Below, piece by piece: positions 18,060 through 27,227 of a DNA stretch of 64,000 bases (position 1 is its first letter; each line of letters starts with the position of its first letter). The stretch comes from JAGNLV01 sp964612145. Lineage in GTDB: Bacteria; Zixibacteria; MSB-5A5; GN15; FEB-12. The stretch is taken from assembly GCA_964612145.1 (NCBI GenBank), contig CAZTBP010000004.1, forward strand, positions 133,579 through 197,578, written 5' to 3'. Below the pieces are notes generated by a model, which did no database searches, was not told where the DNA came from, and saw only the letters and a list, made by a program, of their open reading frames with translations. Both the position numbers and the translations under genes were made by a program.

Positions 18060-20930
18060 ATGAACGAATCAGATTATCGACCCGGCTTAGTGGGCCGGGA
18101 GGCCGAATTAGCCTCGCTGCGAGGTGAAGTGGAAAGCGTTCGCGACGGTTCGGGCCGGTTCGTGCTGCTGGCGGGTGAGTCCGGCTCGGGCAAGACGCGC
18201 TTGTGCGAGGCAGTACTCGAGGAATGCGATTTTGATACGCTGGTAGGGCGGTCTCGTCCGGGGGTAAATCCGCCGTATGCGCCGCTGGCCGCGATAGTGC
18301 GGACGGCTTTGCGGGCGAATCCGGCGGCGGTTTCCGAGTCGCTGACGGCGTATCTGGCGATGTTGCTTCCGGAGCTGGGCCCGGCGCCGGCAGAGATTCA
18401 GCAGGATACGCTGGTGGAGGCGATTGCCGGGGTGTTAGTACCGACCGGGGACCGTCCGCGGGCGGTGCTGCTTGATGACCTGCACTGGGCGGATAACGCG
18501 ACACTGGAGGTACTGCCGATTCTCGCCGACCGGTTGGCCGATCAGCGGGTGTTGTTACTGGCGACGTATCGGGATGACGAATTGACACGCAATCATCCCA
18601 TGCGCCGGATGAAGTATGAACTCAGGCGAGCACGCCGATTATATGAGATGGTGCTCGGTCCGCTGTCGCGAGGCGAAACAGCGACACTAATAGCTGAGTT
18701 GATTCAGGACAAGCCATCGGTCCAGCTTGTCGGTGAGATCTATGACCGGACGCAGGGTATCCCGCTGTTCATTGAAGAACTCGTGGGTGCCCTGCGAGGG
18801 GCAGAGCAGTTGCATCGCACGGAGAAGGGAATTCATCTGGTCTCGGGGGAGCAGGTACCGCTGCCGGAAACGATCCGGGATGCGGTTGTGCTGGCGCTTG
18901 ATGATCTGTCGAGCGAGGCTCGTTCGCGGCTCGAGTTGGCGGCGGTCGCCGGGCCGGAAGTTGATCTTGCACTGATCGCCGATCTGGAAGGTGAGAGCGG
19001 TCTTGATGAATTGTTTGAACGAGGGGTGCTGCGTGAAGAGAGGGCGGGGCGAGCGGTTTTCCGGCATCATTTGATCTGTGAGGCTATTCAGCACGAGATC
19101 CCCTGGGCGCGGCGACGGTCGCTGCACCGCTCGGTTGCCGGGTACCTGACAAAGTGCGGTGCCCCGCCGGAGCAGGTAGCCGACCACTGGCGGGAGGCGG
19201 ACGAGCCGATCAAGGCGCGTGAGGCGCTTATTGAATCGGCCGATAGATCCTGTCGTATCCATGCCTATCGTGACGCCGCGCAATCGGCGCACCAGGCGTT
19301 GGAATTGTGGCCGGCGGGAGAAGAGGAAGCCAGACGGCTGGCAACGCTGGAGCGTTTTGCCTCGTGTGCACAGATGGGAGGTCGGCTTGACGACGCCGTG
19401 CGGGCGTGGCGAGAATTGCTGGACAGTCCGGGAGTCAAAAGCGACGCTCGTCGACGGGCACACGGTTTGCGCTCGCTGGCAACGGTTTACGGCCTTCAGG
19501 GGGCGTGGGAGCATTCGATCGAGAGTCGCATGGAAGCGGCAGAGATCTTTGAGGCGGAAAAGCTGCACGGCGATGCTGCGGTGGAGTGGTTGACAACGGC
19601 GGGACGACTGTGTGCGGCACTGCAGCTGAAACGGTCGTTAGGGTTGGTGCAGCGGGCCGCAAAACTCGCCCACGAGGCGAAGCGGTACGATACCTATGTG
19701 CGGGCACGGGCGCTGGAGGCGTATGTGCTGGCGCAGCTCGGGGAGCCGAACGACGGTAGACGCACAGCGGAGGAAGCGTTGTCGTTTGCTTTGGAGCATA
19801 ACCTTACCGAGGCTGCGGCGGAGGCGTATCGTCGCCTGGCGGGGTCGTATGAGCTTGCCTCAGATTACAGAACGGCCCGGGACGCCTTTTCGACAGCGAT
19901 GAGTTTTTGTCAGCAGAATGAACTGGGAGTCCAGACGGAACTGTGTTTGGGGTGTATGGGATGGATCCTGTTTCGGCTGGGCGAGTGGAAGCGTTCGTTT
20001 GATGTATGTCATGAAGTGGCGGCGTCCGAACATGCGCCAACCGACTCCAAGGCGGCGGCCAACGTTGTGAACGGGTTGCTCCATGCACACCGGGGCGAGA
20101 CAAAGCAGGCGCGAGCGCTGCTTGAGCGTTCTTTGCAACTGGCTCGAAAAGCCGGGGCGACGATACTGGAATTGCCGGCGTACTGGGGCCTGGCACTGGT
20201 TGCGGATTACGAAGGCGACACGGCTGCAGCCGAACGGCATTACGACGAGTTCATTCGGTGCTGGGAGAAGACCGAGGACCGTCATGACGCGATCCCGGCG
20301 CTGGTCACCGGTGTGACGTTTTTCACGGCTCATGACCTGCACGAACAGGCCGGCAACTGTGTACGATTCCTCGGCGAAGCGGCTGAAGTGACAGGAAATC
20401 CGGAGTGTCTGGCGGCTTTGGCGTACGGCGTAGGAATTACAACCATGGCTTCGGGTGACACGGCCGAGGCGGAGCGGCAATTGAAGCTGGCACTGGAGCT
20501 GCTTCAGAAGCTGGATTTGCCGTTTGAACTGGCACTGGTACTTCAGGCGGTTGGAGAAACGGCCGCGGCGGCAGGTGATCGTGAGCGGGCCGGGGAGTCG
20601 ATGCACAAGGGATACCGCATACTGAAGAAGCTGGGGGCGCGGTCGGCATCCTCGCGAGTGGCGTACCGGATGCGTGAGTTGGGGCTGCGGGCCGAAGAGG
20701 GACGAGGCTCGACGTCTGGGGGGCGCGAGGAGCGAGGCGGACTGACGCGTCGACAGTTGGAAGTGGCGCGGCTTATGGCCGAGGGCTTTACCAACAAAGA
20801 GATAGCCGAGAAGCTGTTTTTGAGCCCGCGGACGATTGACATGCATGTCAGTAATATTCTCGCCCGGCTGGACTGCCGGACCCGGGCTGAGGCGGCACGA
20901 AAGACCGCCGATCTGGACTTGTTTGACTGA
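18060..20930 (+). CDS. LAL-type LuxR regulator with AAA ATPase and TPR domains
   Basis: A 956-residue transcription factor of the MalT/LAL class. Walker A is GESGSGKT (residues 39-46) and the Walker B region is VLLDDLHWAD near 140. The middle (about 400-850) is a superhelix of TPR-like repeats expected to bind an inducer or partner. The C-terminal LuxR helix-turn-helix spans about 890-945 (LTRRQLEVARLMAEGFTNKEIAEKLFLSPRTIDMHV in outline, split over two helices). Targets are unknown; the downstream methyltransferase at 21116 is the closest candidate. It has no close Shine-Dalgarno. Confidence 0.92.
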   Translation: MNESDYRPGLVGREAELASLRGEVESVRDGSGRFVLLAGESGSGKTRLCEAVLEECDFDTLVGRSRPGVNPPYAPLAAIVRTALRANPAAVSESLTAYLAMLLPELGPAPAEIQQDTLVEAIAGVLVPTGDRPRAVLLDDLHWADNATLEVLPILADRLADQRVLLLATYRDDELTRNHPMRRMKYELRRARRLYEMVLGPLSRGETATLIAELIQDKPSVQLVGEIYDRTQGIPLFIEELVGALRGAEQLHRTEKGIHLVSGEQVPLPETIRDAVVLALDDLSSEARSRLELAAVAGPEVDLALIADLEGESGLDELFERGVLREERAGRAVFRHHLICEAIQHEIPWARRRSLHRSVAGYLTKCGAPPEQVADHWREADEPIKAREALIESADRSCRIHAYRDAAQSAHQALELWPAGEEEARRLATLERFASCAQMGGRLDDAVRAWRELLDSPGVKSDARRRAHGLRSLATVYGLQGAWEHSIESRMEAAEIFEAEKLHGDAAVEWLTTAGRLCAALQLKRSLGLVQRAAKLAHEAKRYDTYVRARALEAYVLAQLGEPNDGRRTAEEALSFALEHNLTEAAAEAYRRLAGSYELASDYRTARDAFSTAMSFCQQNELGVQTELCLGCMGWILFRLGEWKRSFDVCHEVAASEHAPTDSKAAANVVNGLLHAHRGETKQARALLERSLQLARKAGATILELPAYWGLALVADYEGDTAAAERHYDEFIRCWEKTEDRHDAIPALVTGVTFFTAHDLHEQAGNCVRFLGEAAEVTGNPECLAALAYGVGITTMASGDTAEAERQLKLALELLQKLDLPFELALVLQAVGETAAAAGDRERAGESMHKGYRILKKLGARSASSRVAYRMRELGLRAEEGRGSTSGGREERGGLTRRQLEVARLMAEGFTNKEIAEKLFLSPRTIDMHVSNILARLDCRTRAEAARKTADLDLFD

Positions 20931-21115
20931 AGTATTTTCCTGTTGGCCATCAATTTAGACCAAATACGGTAGCTCTGTCGGATTATTACGGTAGTCCTAC
21001 GATTGTTGCACAGGCGTGATCTCCCGACCTTGAGGATCAGATAGACGAAATGGACCGGCAAAAACGAGTTTGCGTCACAACGTAAAACAACACCTGCAAG
21101 GTAAAGGAGACTGCC

Positions 21116-22234
21116 ATGACGACCCAGAGTTTTGATTCAGCCAAGTCCGAGGCGTTTTCGGAACGTTTCGCGGAAATCGTTAACAATGGCGCTTTGGCGT
21201 TGATGTCCTCAATCGGTCATCGTACGGGTTTGTTTGACATTATGGCCGAGTTGGAGCCGTCGACCAGTGCGCAGATAGCCGAAGCGGCGGGGTTAAACGA
21301 ACGGTATGTCCGCGAGTGGCTGGCGGCGATGACGACCGGCCGATTTGTCGATTATGATCCGGAGACGGCTACTTATGTCCTCCCGGCCGAGCATGCGGCG
21401 TGGCTCACGCGGAAATCGACGCCGAACAATTTCGCGGTCATGGCGCAGTATTTCCCGGTGCTGGCCGGGATCGAAGACCGTATAATCGAGTGTTTTCATT
21501 ACGGTGGCGGCGTCGCCTACGAAGAGTACGATCGCCTGTACGATGTTCTGACCGAAGACACTGATCAGGTGACCCTTATTCCGCTGATTGATCATATTCT
21601 CCCTGCCGTGCCAGGGCTGATTGAACGGCTTCGTGAGGGTATCGATGTGCTTGATGTCGGGTGTGGTTCGGGCCGGGCTCTCAATCGGATGGCGGCGGAA
21701 TTTCCCACCAGCAGGTTTTTTGGTTACGATCTTTCCGACGACGCGATTGGTCGAGCCCGGACGGAAGCGAAGAAGCTTGGATTGACAAATGTCTCGTTTG
21801 AGATTAAAGACCTGACCGACTTTGATATTGAGGGAGGATTTGATCTGGTGACGGCGTTTGATGCTATCCATGATCAGGCGCGGCCGGACCTGGTCCTGAG
21901 TGGAATCTGCCGGGTGCTGAAGGACGACGGTGTTTTCCTGATGCAGGATATCGCCGGTTCGAGTTATCTGGAAAAGAATCTCGATCATCCGATCGCCCCT
22001 CTTCTCTATACGATTTCCTGCCTGCACTGTATGACGGTTTCGCTGGCACAGGAAGGCGGCATGGGACTGGGTACGCTCTGGGGGCAAGAAACGGCGCTGA
22101 AAATGCTTCGGGAGGCCGGTTTCGCCTCAACAACGGTGACGAACCTGCCGCACGATTTCCAGAACAGCTACTATATTTCACGCAAGGAGGCGGTCGACCA
22201 GACCGATTCGGAGCGGAAAACAGCGGCCGCTTAA
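21116..22234 (+). CDS. SAM-dependent methyltransferase with N-terminal winged helix (Rv2258c-like)
   Basis: A 372-residue class I methyltransferase. Residues about 15-90 form a winged-helix dimerisation domain (TSAQIAEAAGLNERYVREWLAAM), as in Rv2258c-like and O-methyltransferase proteins. The SAM-binding motif I is VLDVGCGSG near residues 178-186, followed by FFGYDLSDDAIGRA and VTAFDAIHDQARP. The ATG follows AAAGGAG by seven bases, and a strong terminator follows the gene. The substrate is unknown; small-molecule methylation is the usual expectation. Confidence 0.88.
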   Translation: MTTQSFDSAKSEAFSERFAEIVNNGALALMSSIGHRTGLFDIMAELEPSTSAQIAEAAGLNERYVREWLAAMTTGRFVDYDPETATYVLPAEHAAWLTRKSTPNNFAVMAQYFPVLAGIEDRIIECFHYGGGVAYEEYDRLYDVLTEDTDQVTLIPLIDHILPAVPGLIERLREGIDVLDVGCGSGRALNRMAAEFPTSRFFGYDLSDDAIGRARTEAKKLGLTNVSFEIKDLTDFDIEGGFDLVTAFDAIHDQARPDLVLSGICRVLKDDGVFLMQDIAGSSYLEKNLDHPIAPLLYTISCLHCMTVSLAQEGGMGLGTLWGQETALKMLREAGFASTTVTNLPHDFQNSYYISRKEAVDQTDSERKTAAA

Positions 22235-22260
22235 GGCCTCAAAAGCAACTCCTCTTTCAC

Positions 22261-22297
22261 GGAGCGGGGGCGGATTATATCCGCTCCTGCTTTTTTT
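22261..22297 (+). terminator. Terminator of the methyltransferase gene
   Basis: GGAGCGG (22261-22267) pairs with CCGCTCC (22281-22287), and a T7 run follows at 22291-22297. Confidence 0.85.
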
Positions 22298-22438
22298 CAG
22301 GATGCAAACTGCGACAATCTGTGTCTATTTTTTTGTACCCATTTTCGGGATAATTCGTATATTGGAGGGGTCCGGGTTCGGACGACTCTCTTAGTGGACA
22401 CCCGAATTTAATCAAAAGAACGCAGTCGGCGAATAAAT

Positions 22439-24382
22439 ATGGAACAGGATGAGCGCCCCCAGGCGCCAATAATCGATGAAGATGCGGCGTTGCGCTCAGT
22501 TCTGGAAGGAACGGCGACGGAAACCGGGACGCCGTTTTTTGAGGCGCTCGTGCGGAACCTTGCCCGGGCGCTGGGAACAGCGGGCGCCTGGGTTACGGAA
22601 TATCTTGAGGACCGATTTCGACTTCGGGCCCTGGCGTTCTGGCTGGATGGAGGGTTGGTCGATGAATATGAGTACGACGTTGCGGGTACCCCCTGTGAAC
22701 ACGTGATAAAGAAGCGGCAGTTGATTCATTATCCCCAACGAGTTATCGAGTTGTTTCCGAACGACCCGGATCTGCCTGATCTTCACGCCGTGGCCTATAT
22801 GGGTGCACCGCTTTTGGATGTTGACGGTACGGTTCTTGGTCATCTGGCTGTTCTGGACAGCAAGGTCATGCCGGCGCAGGAGCGCTGTGAGACGCTTTTC
22901 CGGATTTTTGCCGGTCGGGCTTCGGCGGAGCTGCGGCGGATTCGGGCCGAGCAGGACATTCGGGCACGCGAAGAAAAATTCAGCCGTTTGGTCAACGGTG
23001 CGATGGATGCGATTATCGAGATCGATCGAGAGCTGCGGGTAAGCCTGGTGAATCCGGCGGCTGAAAAGGTGTTCGGCGTGACGGCCGAGATGCTGGTTGG
23101 CGATTCGCTGAATCCGTTTATGGCTGATCAAAGTCGACGGGCGCTGACGCGGGTGATGGCGAAGCTGGACACCCAACCGGAGGGGCCGTCGCATCAGTGG
23201 ATTCCCGACGGTTTGACAGGGATCCGGCAGGACGGGAGGCGGTTTCCGGCGGAAGCCTCGCTGTCTTTTGGGATGGACAGGGCCACTCCCCGCTACACTT
23301 TGATTCTGCGCGATGTTCATGATCGGGAAAAGGCTCGTGAGCAGATGCACAGCCTGACGGAGGAGGCGGAGTATCTGCGGGAGCAGATCGAGGTATTGCG
23401 GGAGGAGGATGAAATCCTCGGGGCGAGCCGGGCGATGAAGAGGATCCGTGAAGACATTGGGCGAGTAGCCGCGACTGATGCTACGGTTCTTATTTATGGA
23501 GAAACCGGGACTGGTAAAGAGCTGGTTGCGCGGGCTATGCACAAGGCGGGAGCGCGGGCGGCAAAGCCGATGATTACGGTGAACTGTGCCGCGATTCCGG
23601 CGAATCTTATCGAAAGTGAATTTTTCGGGCATGAGCAGGGGGCTTTTACGGGAGCAACGGCGCGTCGTGAAGGCCGGTTCGCACTGGCCGATGGCGGGAC
23701 TATCTTTCTTGATGAAATCGGCGAGCTGCCGCTGGAACTCCAGGGCAAGCTTCTTCGGGTGTTGCAGGAAGGGGAATTTGCGCCGGTCGGCAGTTCTTCG
23801 GTACGAAAAGTCAATGTACGGGTGATTGCGGCGACAAATCGTGACTTGAAGAAAATGGTCAATGATGGTTCTTTTCGCGAGGATCTTTTCTACCGGCTGA
23901 ACGTCTTCCCCATCACGGTGCCGCCGCTGCGTGATCGGGAGAACGATGTCGTTTTGCTGACCGAAAAGATCGCCGAGCGCATTGCGCGGCGAATGGGCAG
24001 ACGGGTGCCGCAGTTGAGTGAGGATTCGTATCGACGTCTCCGCAGCTACCATTGGCCGGGAAATGTCCGGGAACTGCAGAACGTGATCGAACGGGCGTTA
24101 ATAAACTGCACGGGGAAAATGCTTTCGTTGGCGTCGGCCCTGCCGCAGGCGTCGCCTGACGGAGCGGCGGCTATCGCGACGGCCGAGCCGATTACTCCTC
24201 AGGATCGCGTTCGCACGATCGAGGAAATGCAGGAGTTGGAGAAGTCCAATATTCTCCTGGCACTCGAGCAGTGCAACTGGCGGGTTTCCGGACCGAAAGG
24301 GGCCGCCCGAATTCTGGGGATGCCGTCGTCGACGTTGTCCTCGCGAATCAAGGCGCTGGGTATACGGCGACGGTGGAAATAG
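22439..24382 (+). CDS. Sigma-54 enhancer-binding activator with GAF and PAS sensors
   Basis: A 647-residue activator that should remodel sigma-54 RNA polymerase. Domains in order are a GAF-like domain (about 15-175), a PAS domain (about 185-300), a coiled linker, the AAA+ domain (about 330-565) and a Fis-type helix-turn-helix (about 605-645). Walker A is GETGTGKE near 354, the sigma-54 contact loop GAFTGA is intact near 401-406, and Walker B is GGTIFLDEIGEL. Sensors act on small molecules or redox signals in this family; the ligand here is unknown. It lies directly upstream of an inverted repeat, a sigma-54 promoter and osmC, so that operon is its probable target. Confidence 0.93.
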   Translation: MEQDERPQAPIIDEDAALRSVLEGTATETGTPFFEALVRNLARALGTAGAWVTEYLEDRFRLRALAFWLDGGLVDEYEYDVAGTPCEHVIKKRQLIHYPQRVIELFPNDPDLPDLHAVAYMGAPLLDVDGTVLGHLAVLDSKVMPAQERCETLFRIFAGRASAELRRIRAEQDIRAREEKFSRLVNGAMDAIIEIDRELRVSLVNPAAEKVFGVTAEMLVGDSLNPFMADQSRRALTRVMAKLDTQPEGPSHQWIPDGLTGIRQDGRRFPAEASLSFGMDRATPRYTLILRDVHDREKAREQMHSLTEEAEYLREQIEVLREEDEILGASRAMKRIREDIGRVAATDATVLIYGETGTGKELVARAMHKAGARAAKPMITVNCAAIPANLIESEFFGHEQGAFTGATARREGRFALADGGTIFLDEIGELPLELQGKLLRVLQEGEFAPVGSSSVRKVNVRVIAATNRDLKKMVNDGSFREDLFYRLNVFPITVPPLRDRENDVVLLTEKIAERIARRMGRRVPQLSEDSYRRLRSYHWPGNVRELQNVIERALINCTGKMLSLASALPQASPDGAAAIATAEPITPQDRVRTIEEMQELEKSNILLALEQCNWRVSGPKGAARILGMPSSTLSSRIKALGIRRRWK

Positions 24383-24449
24383 GGCGCGGCAGGCGGAATT
24401 TCTGCCCGACAGATTCATCGAATTTCAGCGAAAAGTCACAATATGTTTT

Positions 24450-24478
24450 ACGATATTTCGTTTATTGCGAAATGTCGT
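24450..24478 (+). promoter_or_regulatory. Inverted repeat, probable activator binding site for osmC
   Basis: ACGATATTTCG (24450-24460) and CGAAATGTCGT (24468-24478) form an 11-bp inverted repeat with one mismatch and a seven-base spacer. It lies about 100-125 bases upstream of the predicted sigma-54 transcription start, the usual distance for an enhancer-binding protein site. Confidence 0.7.
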
Positions 24479-24548
24479 TAGTGGGTTTGCGATAGCGGAA
24501 TAAGTATAACCTCCAGCGTGATAATAGCTTTTGAGAATCCACCGAAAA

Positions 24549-24564
24549 TTGGCATGGTCTATGC
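24549..24564 (+). promoter_or_regulatory. Sigma-54 promoter of osmC
   Basis: TTGGCATGGTCTATGC has GG (24551-24552) and GC (24563-24564) exactly 10 bases apart. TTGGCA and G at -24 fit the consensus; the -12 element ATGC differs by one base from TTGC. Start of transcription is expected near 24576, some 50 nt before the ATG. Confidence 0.75.
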
Positions 24565-24628
24565 CATTACTTTAGGCAGCTAACGAAGTAAACCAGTAAC
24601 GAAAACTCTCAAACAAAGGAGTGAGACC

Positions 24629-25195
24629 ATGTCTACGAAAGTCCAAACCAAAGTGAACGGTGTTGATTTACAACAGCTGTTCGAAACGATCGAAGCGATC
24701 AAGCAGACCCCGGAACTGGCGAATTTCCGTTTCCGCGCGACGAACCAGTGGATCGACGGCGGGCACAACCGCACCACGATCAAGAACTTTTACGGCACCA
24801 ATCAGGATATCGAGCACAAGGAACCGTTTGTGCTGGATGCCGACGAGCCGCCGGTACTGCTCGGGCTTGACCGCGGCGCCAACCCGGTCGAGCACTTGCT
24901 CAATGCGCTGGCGGGCTGTGTAACGTCGGCGATTGTCTATCATGCTGCGGCGAAGGGTATCCGGATTGATGAAATCGAATCGACGCTGGAAGGTGATATC
25001 GACCTTCACGGATTCCTCGGGATGGACCCCGATACGCCGCGCGGTTACCAGGAGATTCGGATAAGCTACCGGATCAAGGCCGACGTGCCGGATGAGGAGC
25101 TTCAGGAACTGGTTGATCTCGGTCCGAGCTTCTCCCCTGTCTTTGACACGGTCACCCGCGCGGTGCCGGTCAAGGTCACGGCAGCGAAGATGTAG
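24629..25195 (+). CDS. OsmC-family protein with a single cysteine
   Basis: A 188-residue cytoplasmic protein of the OsmC/Ohr superfamily, whose characterised members reduce organic hydroperoxides. The first active-site region is NALAGCVTSAIVYHA with Cys97. The second cysteine of classical OsmC is absent: the segment reads SFSPVFDTVTRAVPV, with Ser where CPV would be, so two-cysteine peroxidase chemistry is not expected. That pattern is known from a one-cysteine branch of the family. AAAGGAG lies before the ATG. A sigma-54 promoter and an activator gene stand immediately upstream, and a hydrolase of the OsmC-fusion type lies at 8981. Confidence 0.88.
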   Translation: MSTKVQTKVNGVDLQQLFETIEAIKQTPELANFRFRATNQWIDGGHNRTTIKNFYGTNQDIEHKEPFVLDADEPPVLLGLDRGANPVEHLLNALAGCVTSAIVYHAAAKGIRIDEIESTLEGDIDLHGFLGMDPDTPRGYQEIRISYRIKADVPDEELQELVDLGPSFSPVFDTVTRAVPVKVTAAKM

Positions 25196-25220
25196 TGCCG
25201 TTATTTTTACGTGGAACCGT

Positions 25221-25257
25221 CAGCCGGTCCCATATCGGGGCCGGCTGTATGTTTTTG
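25221..25257 (+). terminator. Terminator of osmC, shared with the convergent VOC gene
   Basis: CAGCCGG (25221-25227) pairs with CCGGCTG (25241-25247), with extra inner pairing, followed by TATGTTTTTG. It lies between convergent genes. Confidence 0.8.
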
Positions 25258-25265
25258 CTGAACAG

Positions 25266-25649
25266 TTATGCCGGCTGGTAGAGGCCTGCGACAGCACCGG
25301 CAGGGTCTTTAATGATACAGAATCCGGCACCGTCCATGTTGCGGGGACCATTGATAATCTCTCCGCCGAATTTGGTACAGGCTTCGATGCTTTTGTCAAG
25401 GTCCGTGACAATAATGTAGATCATCCATTGCGGAGGGATATCTGCGTTGGGGCCTTTGGCGTGGCAGATGCCTGCAACGGGCTGGTCGCTGCCAGACGGG
25501 AGCATGTTGAAGTCATTGTAGTCGCCCATGGGCACATGCGAAATGTTCCAGCCGGTAACCTGCTTATAGAAGTCACGAATGGTTTCGGCATTATTGACGG
25601 TCAGATCGAGCCAGCCGATTTGGCCGGGCGGCGGGGCCTGATTGCTCAT
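25266..25649 (-). CDS. Glyoxalase/VOC-family protein
   Basis: A 127-residue vicinal oxygen chelate protein. It has two half-domains, the first opening IGWLDLTVNNAETIRDFYKQVTGW and the second PPQWMIYIIVTDLDKSIEACTKFGGEIINGP and ending FCIIKDPAGAVAGLYQP. This is the plan of small VOC enzymes such as glyoxalase-like or bleomycin-resistance-like proteins. The exact reaction is not readable. The ATG follows AAGGAG. It is minus strand, 190 bp downstream of the nitroreductase, with a terminator between them. Confidence 0.88.
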   Translation of the reverse strand: MSNQAPPPGQIGWLDLTVNNAETIRDFYKQVTGWNISHVPMGDYNDFNMLPSGSDQPVAGICHAKGPNADIPPQWMIYIIVTDLDKSIEACTKFGGEIINGPRNMDGAGFCIIKDPAGAVAGLYQPA

Positions 25650-25775
25650 ACAATCTCCTTCCTTGAGGCGCGGTAAAGAAGCCGATTAGGTTGTAACTTT
25701 GATCTTTGTCCTATATACGCAAGGGAGGTGCAGCGAGGGAACAACGAGGGCTTACTTTTTTGATCCCGGCATCGC

Positions 25776-25816
25776 ATTAAGAAACGCCTGCCTGGAGATC
25801 GTACTTCAGGCAGGCG
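25776..25816 (-). terminator. Terminator of the marR-pirin-nitroreductase operon
   Basis: A perfect 10-bp stem (CGCCTGCCTG at 25785-25794 with 25807-25816, 12-base loop) is followed on the minus strand by TTTCTTAATG. Confidence 0.8.
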
Positions 25817-25838
25817 GTCTATTGAATAACCATAGTGG

Positions 25839-26450
25839 TCAATTCTTTACGATCGAATGCGGCTGTTCCCAGGCTTCGCCAAAGACGAACTCCTGGAGTT
25901 TCTTGCGCGGGCGAGGTGACGAATCGCGTTTGAGCAGTTCCTCATCGCTCTTGCCCTCGGTGTCGGCATAGCCGATGGCAATGCCGGTCTGGACTTCGTA
26001 GCCCTCGGGGATGTTGAACACTTCCCGGGCTTTGTCCGGGAGGATTCCGGCCATCTGGTGGACCTGGATGCCGCGTGAGGTGGCTTCGGCAGTCAATTGG
26101 GCCGAGGCGGCGCCGAGGTCATGCAGGGCAACACGGTTGGGTTTACCGTTAAAAGCAAAGGTCGTGCGAATGACGCCTAAACCGATCACGGGGACATGTT
26201 TGGCCCAGGCCTGGTTCCCTTCGGCGAGGCACGACAGGACCTTCTCGTATTGCTCCGGGTCGTCCTTTGTGCCGATTATGTAAAACCACGGCTGATCGTT
26301 GTAGGACGATGCCGCCCAGCGAGCCGCCTCGAACAGAGATCGAAGGTCCTCGGCGCTGACCGGTTTATCGCTGAAGGCATAAGGACTCCAGCGTTTGGTA
26401 ATGATTTCCTCCACCGGGTGGTCAGGATCGGCATGTTTGACGTGACTCAT
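25839..26450 (-). CDS. Nitroreductase-family FMN oxidoreductase
   Basis: A 203-residue flavin oxidoreductase. FMN and NAD(P)H binding is suggested by KRWSPYAFSDKPV near the N-terminus (the nitroreductase R-S-R-like opening), RWAASSYNDQPW and the late GIAIGYAD segment, all typical for the family. It probably reduces nitroaromatics, quinones or similar electrophiles. The ATG follows AAGGAG. It is the last gene of a minus-strand operon with pirin 19 bp upstream and MarR before that, so induction by an electrophile through MarR is a reasonable inference. Confidence 0.93.
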   Translation of the reverse strand: MSHVKHADPDHPVEEIITKRWSPYAFSDKPVSAEDLRSLFEAARWAASSYNDQPWFYIIGTKDDPEQYEKVLSCLAEGNQAWAKHVPVIGLGVIRTTFAFNGKPNRVALHDLGAASAQLTAEATSRGIQVHQMAGILPDKAREVFNIPEGYEVQTGIAIGYADTEGKSDEELLKRDSSPRPRKKLQEFVFGEAWEQPHSIVKN

Positions 26451-26469
26451 GACTTTCTCCTTATCTCAA

Positions 26470-27174
26470 TCAGGCCAGGTCGAAGATCAGGACTTCGGCG
26501 TGGTCCCGGCCGGTCAGTTTCAATTCGGATTCATCGGACATTGCAGCGCCGTCGCCCTGAGACAGTTCTTCGCCGTTGAGCGACGCAGCTCCGTGGGCGA
26601 CCTGCACCCAGATGTGACGGTCTTTTTCAATCGGCACACTGACTTCTTCGCCGTCGCCAAGCAGGGTCGCGTAGATTTTGGCGTCCTGCCGGATGACCAA
26701 AGACCCGTCGGCGCCGTCGGGCGAAACGATCAAGCAGAGTTTTCCCTTCTTTTCCTCAGGACCGAAGGTCTTCTGTCCGTATGACGGCTCGAGGTTTTTC
26801 TTCTCGGGGAAGATCCAGATTTGCAGCAGGTGCAGCCGCTGGTCCTCCGACGGGTTGTATTCACTGTGCAGGACACCGGTCCCGGCACTCATGTGCTGCA
26901 CGTCGCCGGCCTGAAGGATTCCGGACTGACCCATGCTGTCCTTGTGCTTCAGTTCGCCGTCGAGGACATAGGTGATGATTTCCATGTCCCGGTGTGGGTG
27001 AGTCCCGAAGCCTTCCCCCGGTTCAATCCGATCGTCGTTCATGACGCGCAGGGTGCGAAAGCCCATATGGTTTGGATCGTGGTACGTGTTGAACGAAAAC
27101 GTATGGTACGTATCGAGCCAGCCGAGACTGGCGTGTCCGCGATCTTCAGATTTGCGGATAGTGATCATACGCAC
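26470..27174 (-). CDS. Pirin-family cupin protein
   Basis: A 234-residue bicupin of the pirin/YhaK-YhhW type. The metal-binding motif is GTHPHRDMEIITYVLDGELKH (His, His, Glu and a later His) in the first cupin; the second cupin is degenerate. E. coli YhhW acts as a quercetinase and pirins can regulate redox pathways; which applies here is unknown. AAGGAGGTGCGT precedes the ATG. It is the middle gene of the MarR operon. Confidence 0.94.
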   Translation of the reverse strand: MRMITIRKSEDRGHASLGWLDTYHTFSFNTYHDPNHMGFRTLRVMNDDRIEPGEGFGTHPHRDMEIITYVLDGELKHKDSMGQSGILQAGDVQHMSAGTGVLHSEYNPSEDQRLHLLQIWIFPEKKNLEPSYGQKTFGPEEKKGKLCLIVSPDGADGSLVIRQDAKIYATLLGDGEEVSVPIEKDRHIWVQVAHGAASLNGEELSQGDGAAMSDESELKLTGRDHAEVLIFDLA

Positions 27175-27227
27175 CTCCTTATTGTTACAGTTCTTTTTTC
27201 TCTTTTTATATGTCGGGGGCCGGAGAA

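Noticed and set aside
18687..20846. Long minus-strand frames opposite the LAL regulator
   Set aside because: Low-complexity shadows; the plus strand has Walker and LuxR motifs.
20931..21115. Sigma-54 promoter for the methyltransferase
   Set aside because: GG and GC pairs near 21058-21073 are 13 bases apart rather than 10.
22496..24052. 518-codon minus-strand frame opposite the sigma-54 activator
   Set aside because: Shadow; AAA+ and GAFTGA motifs are on the plus strand.
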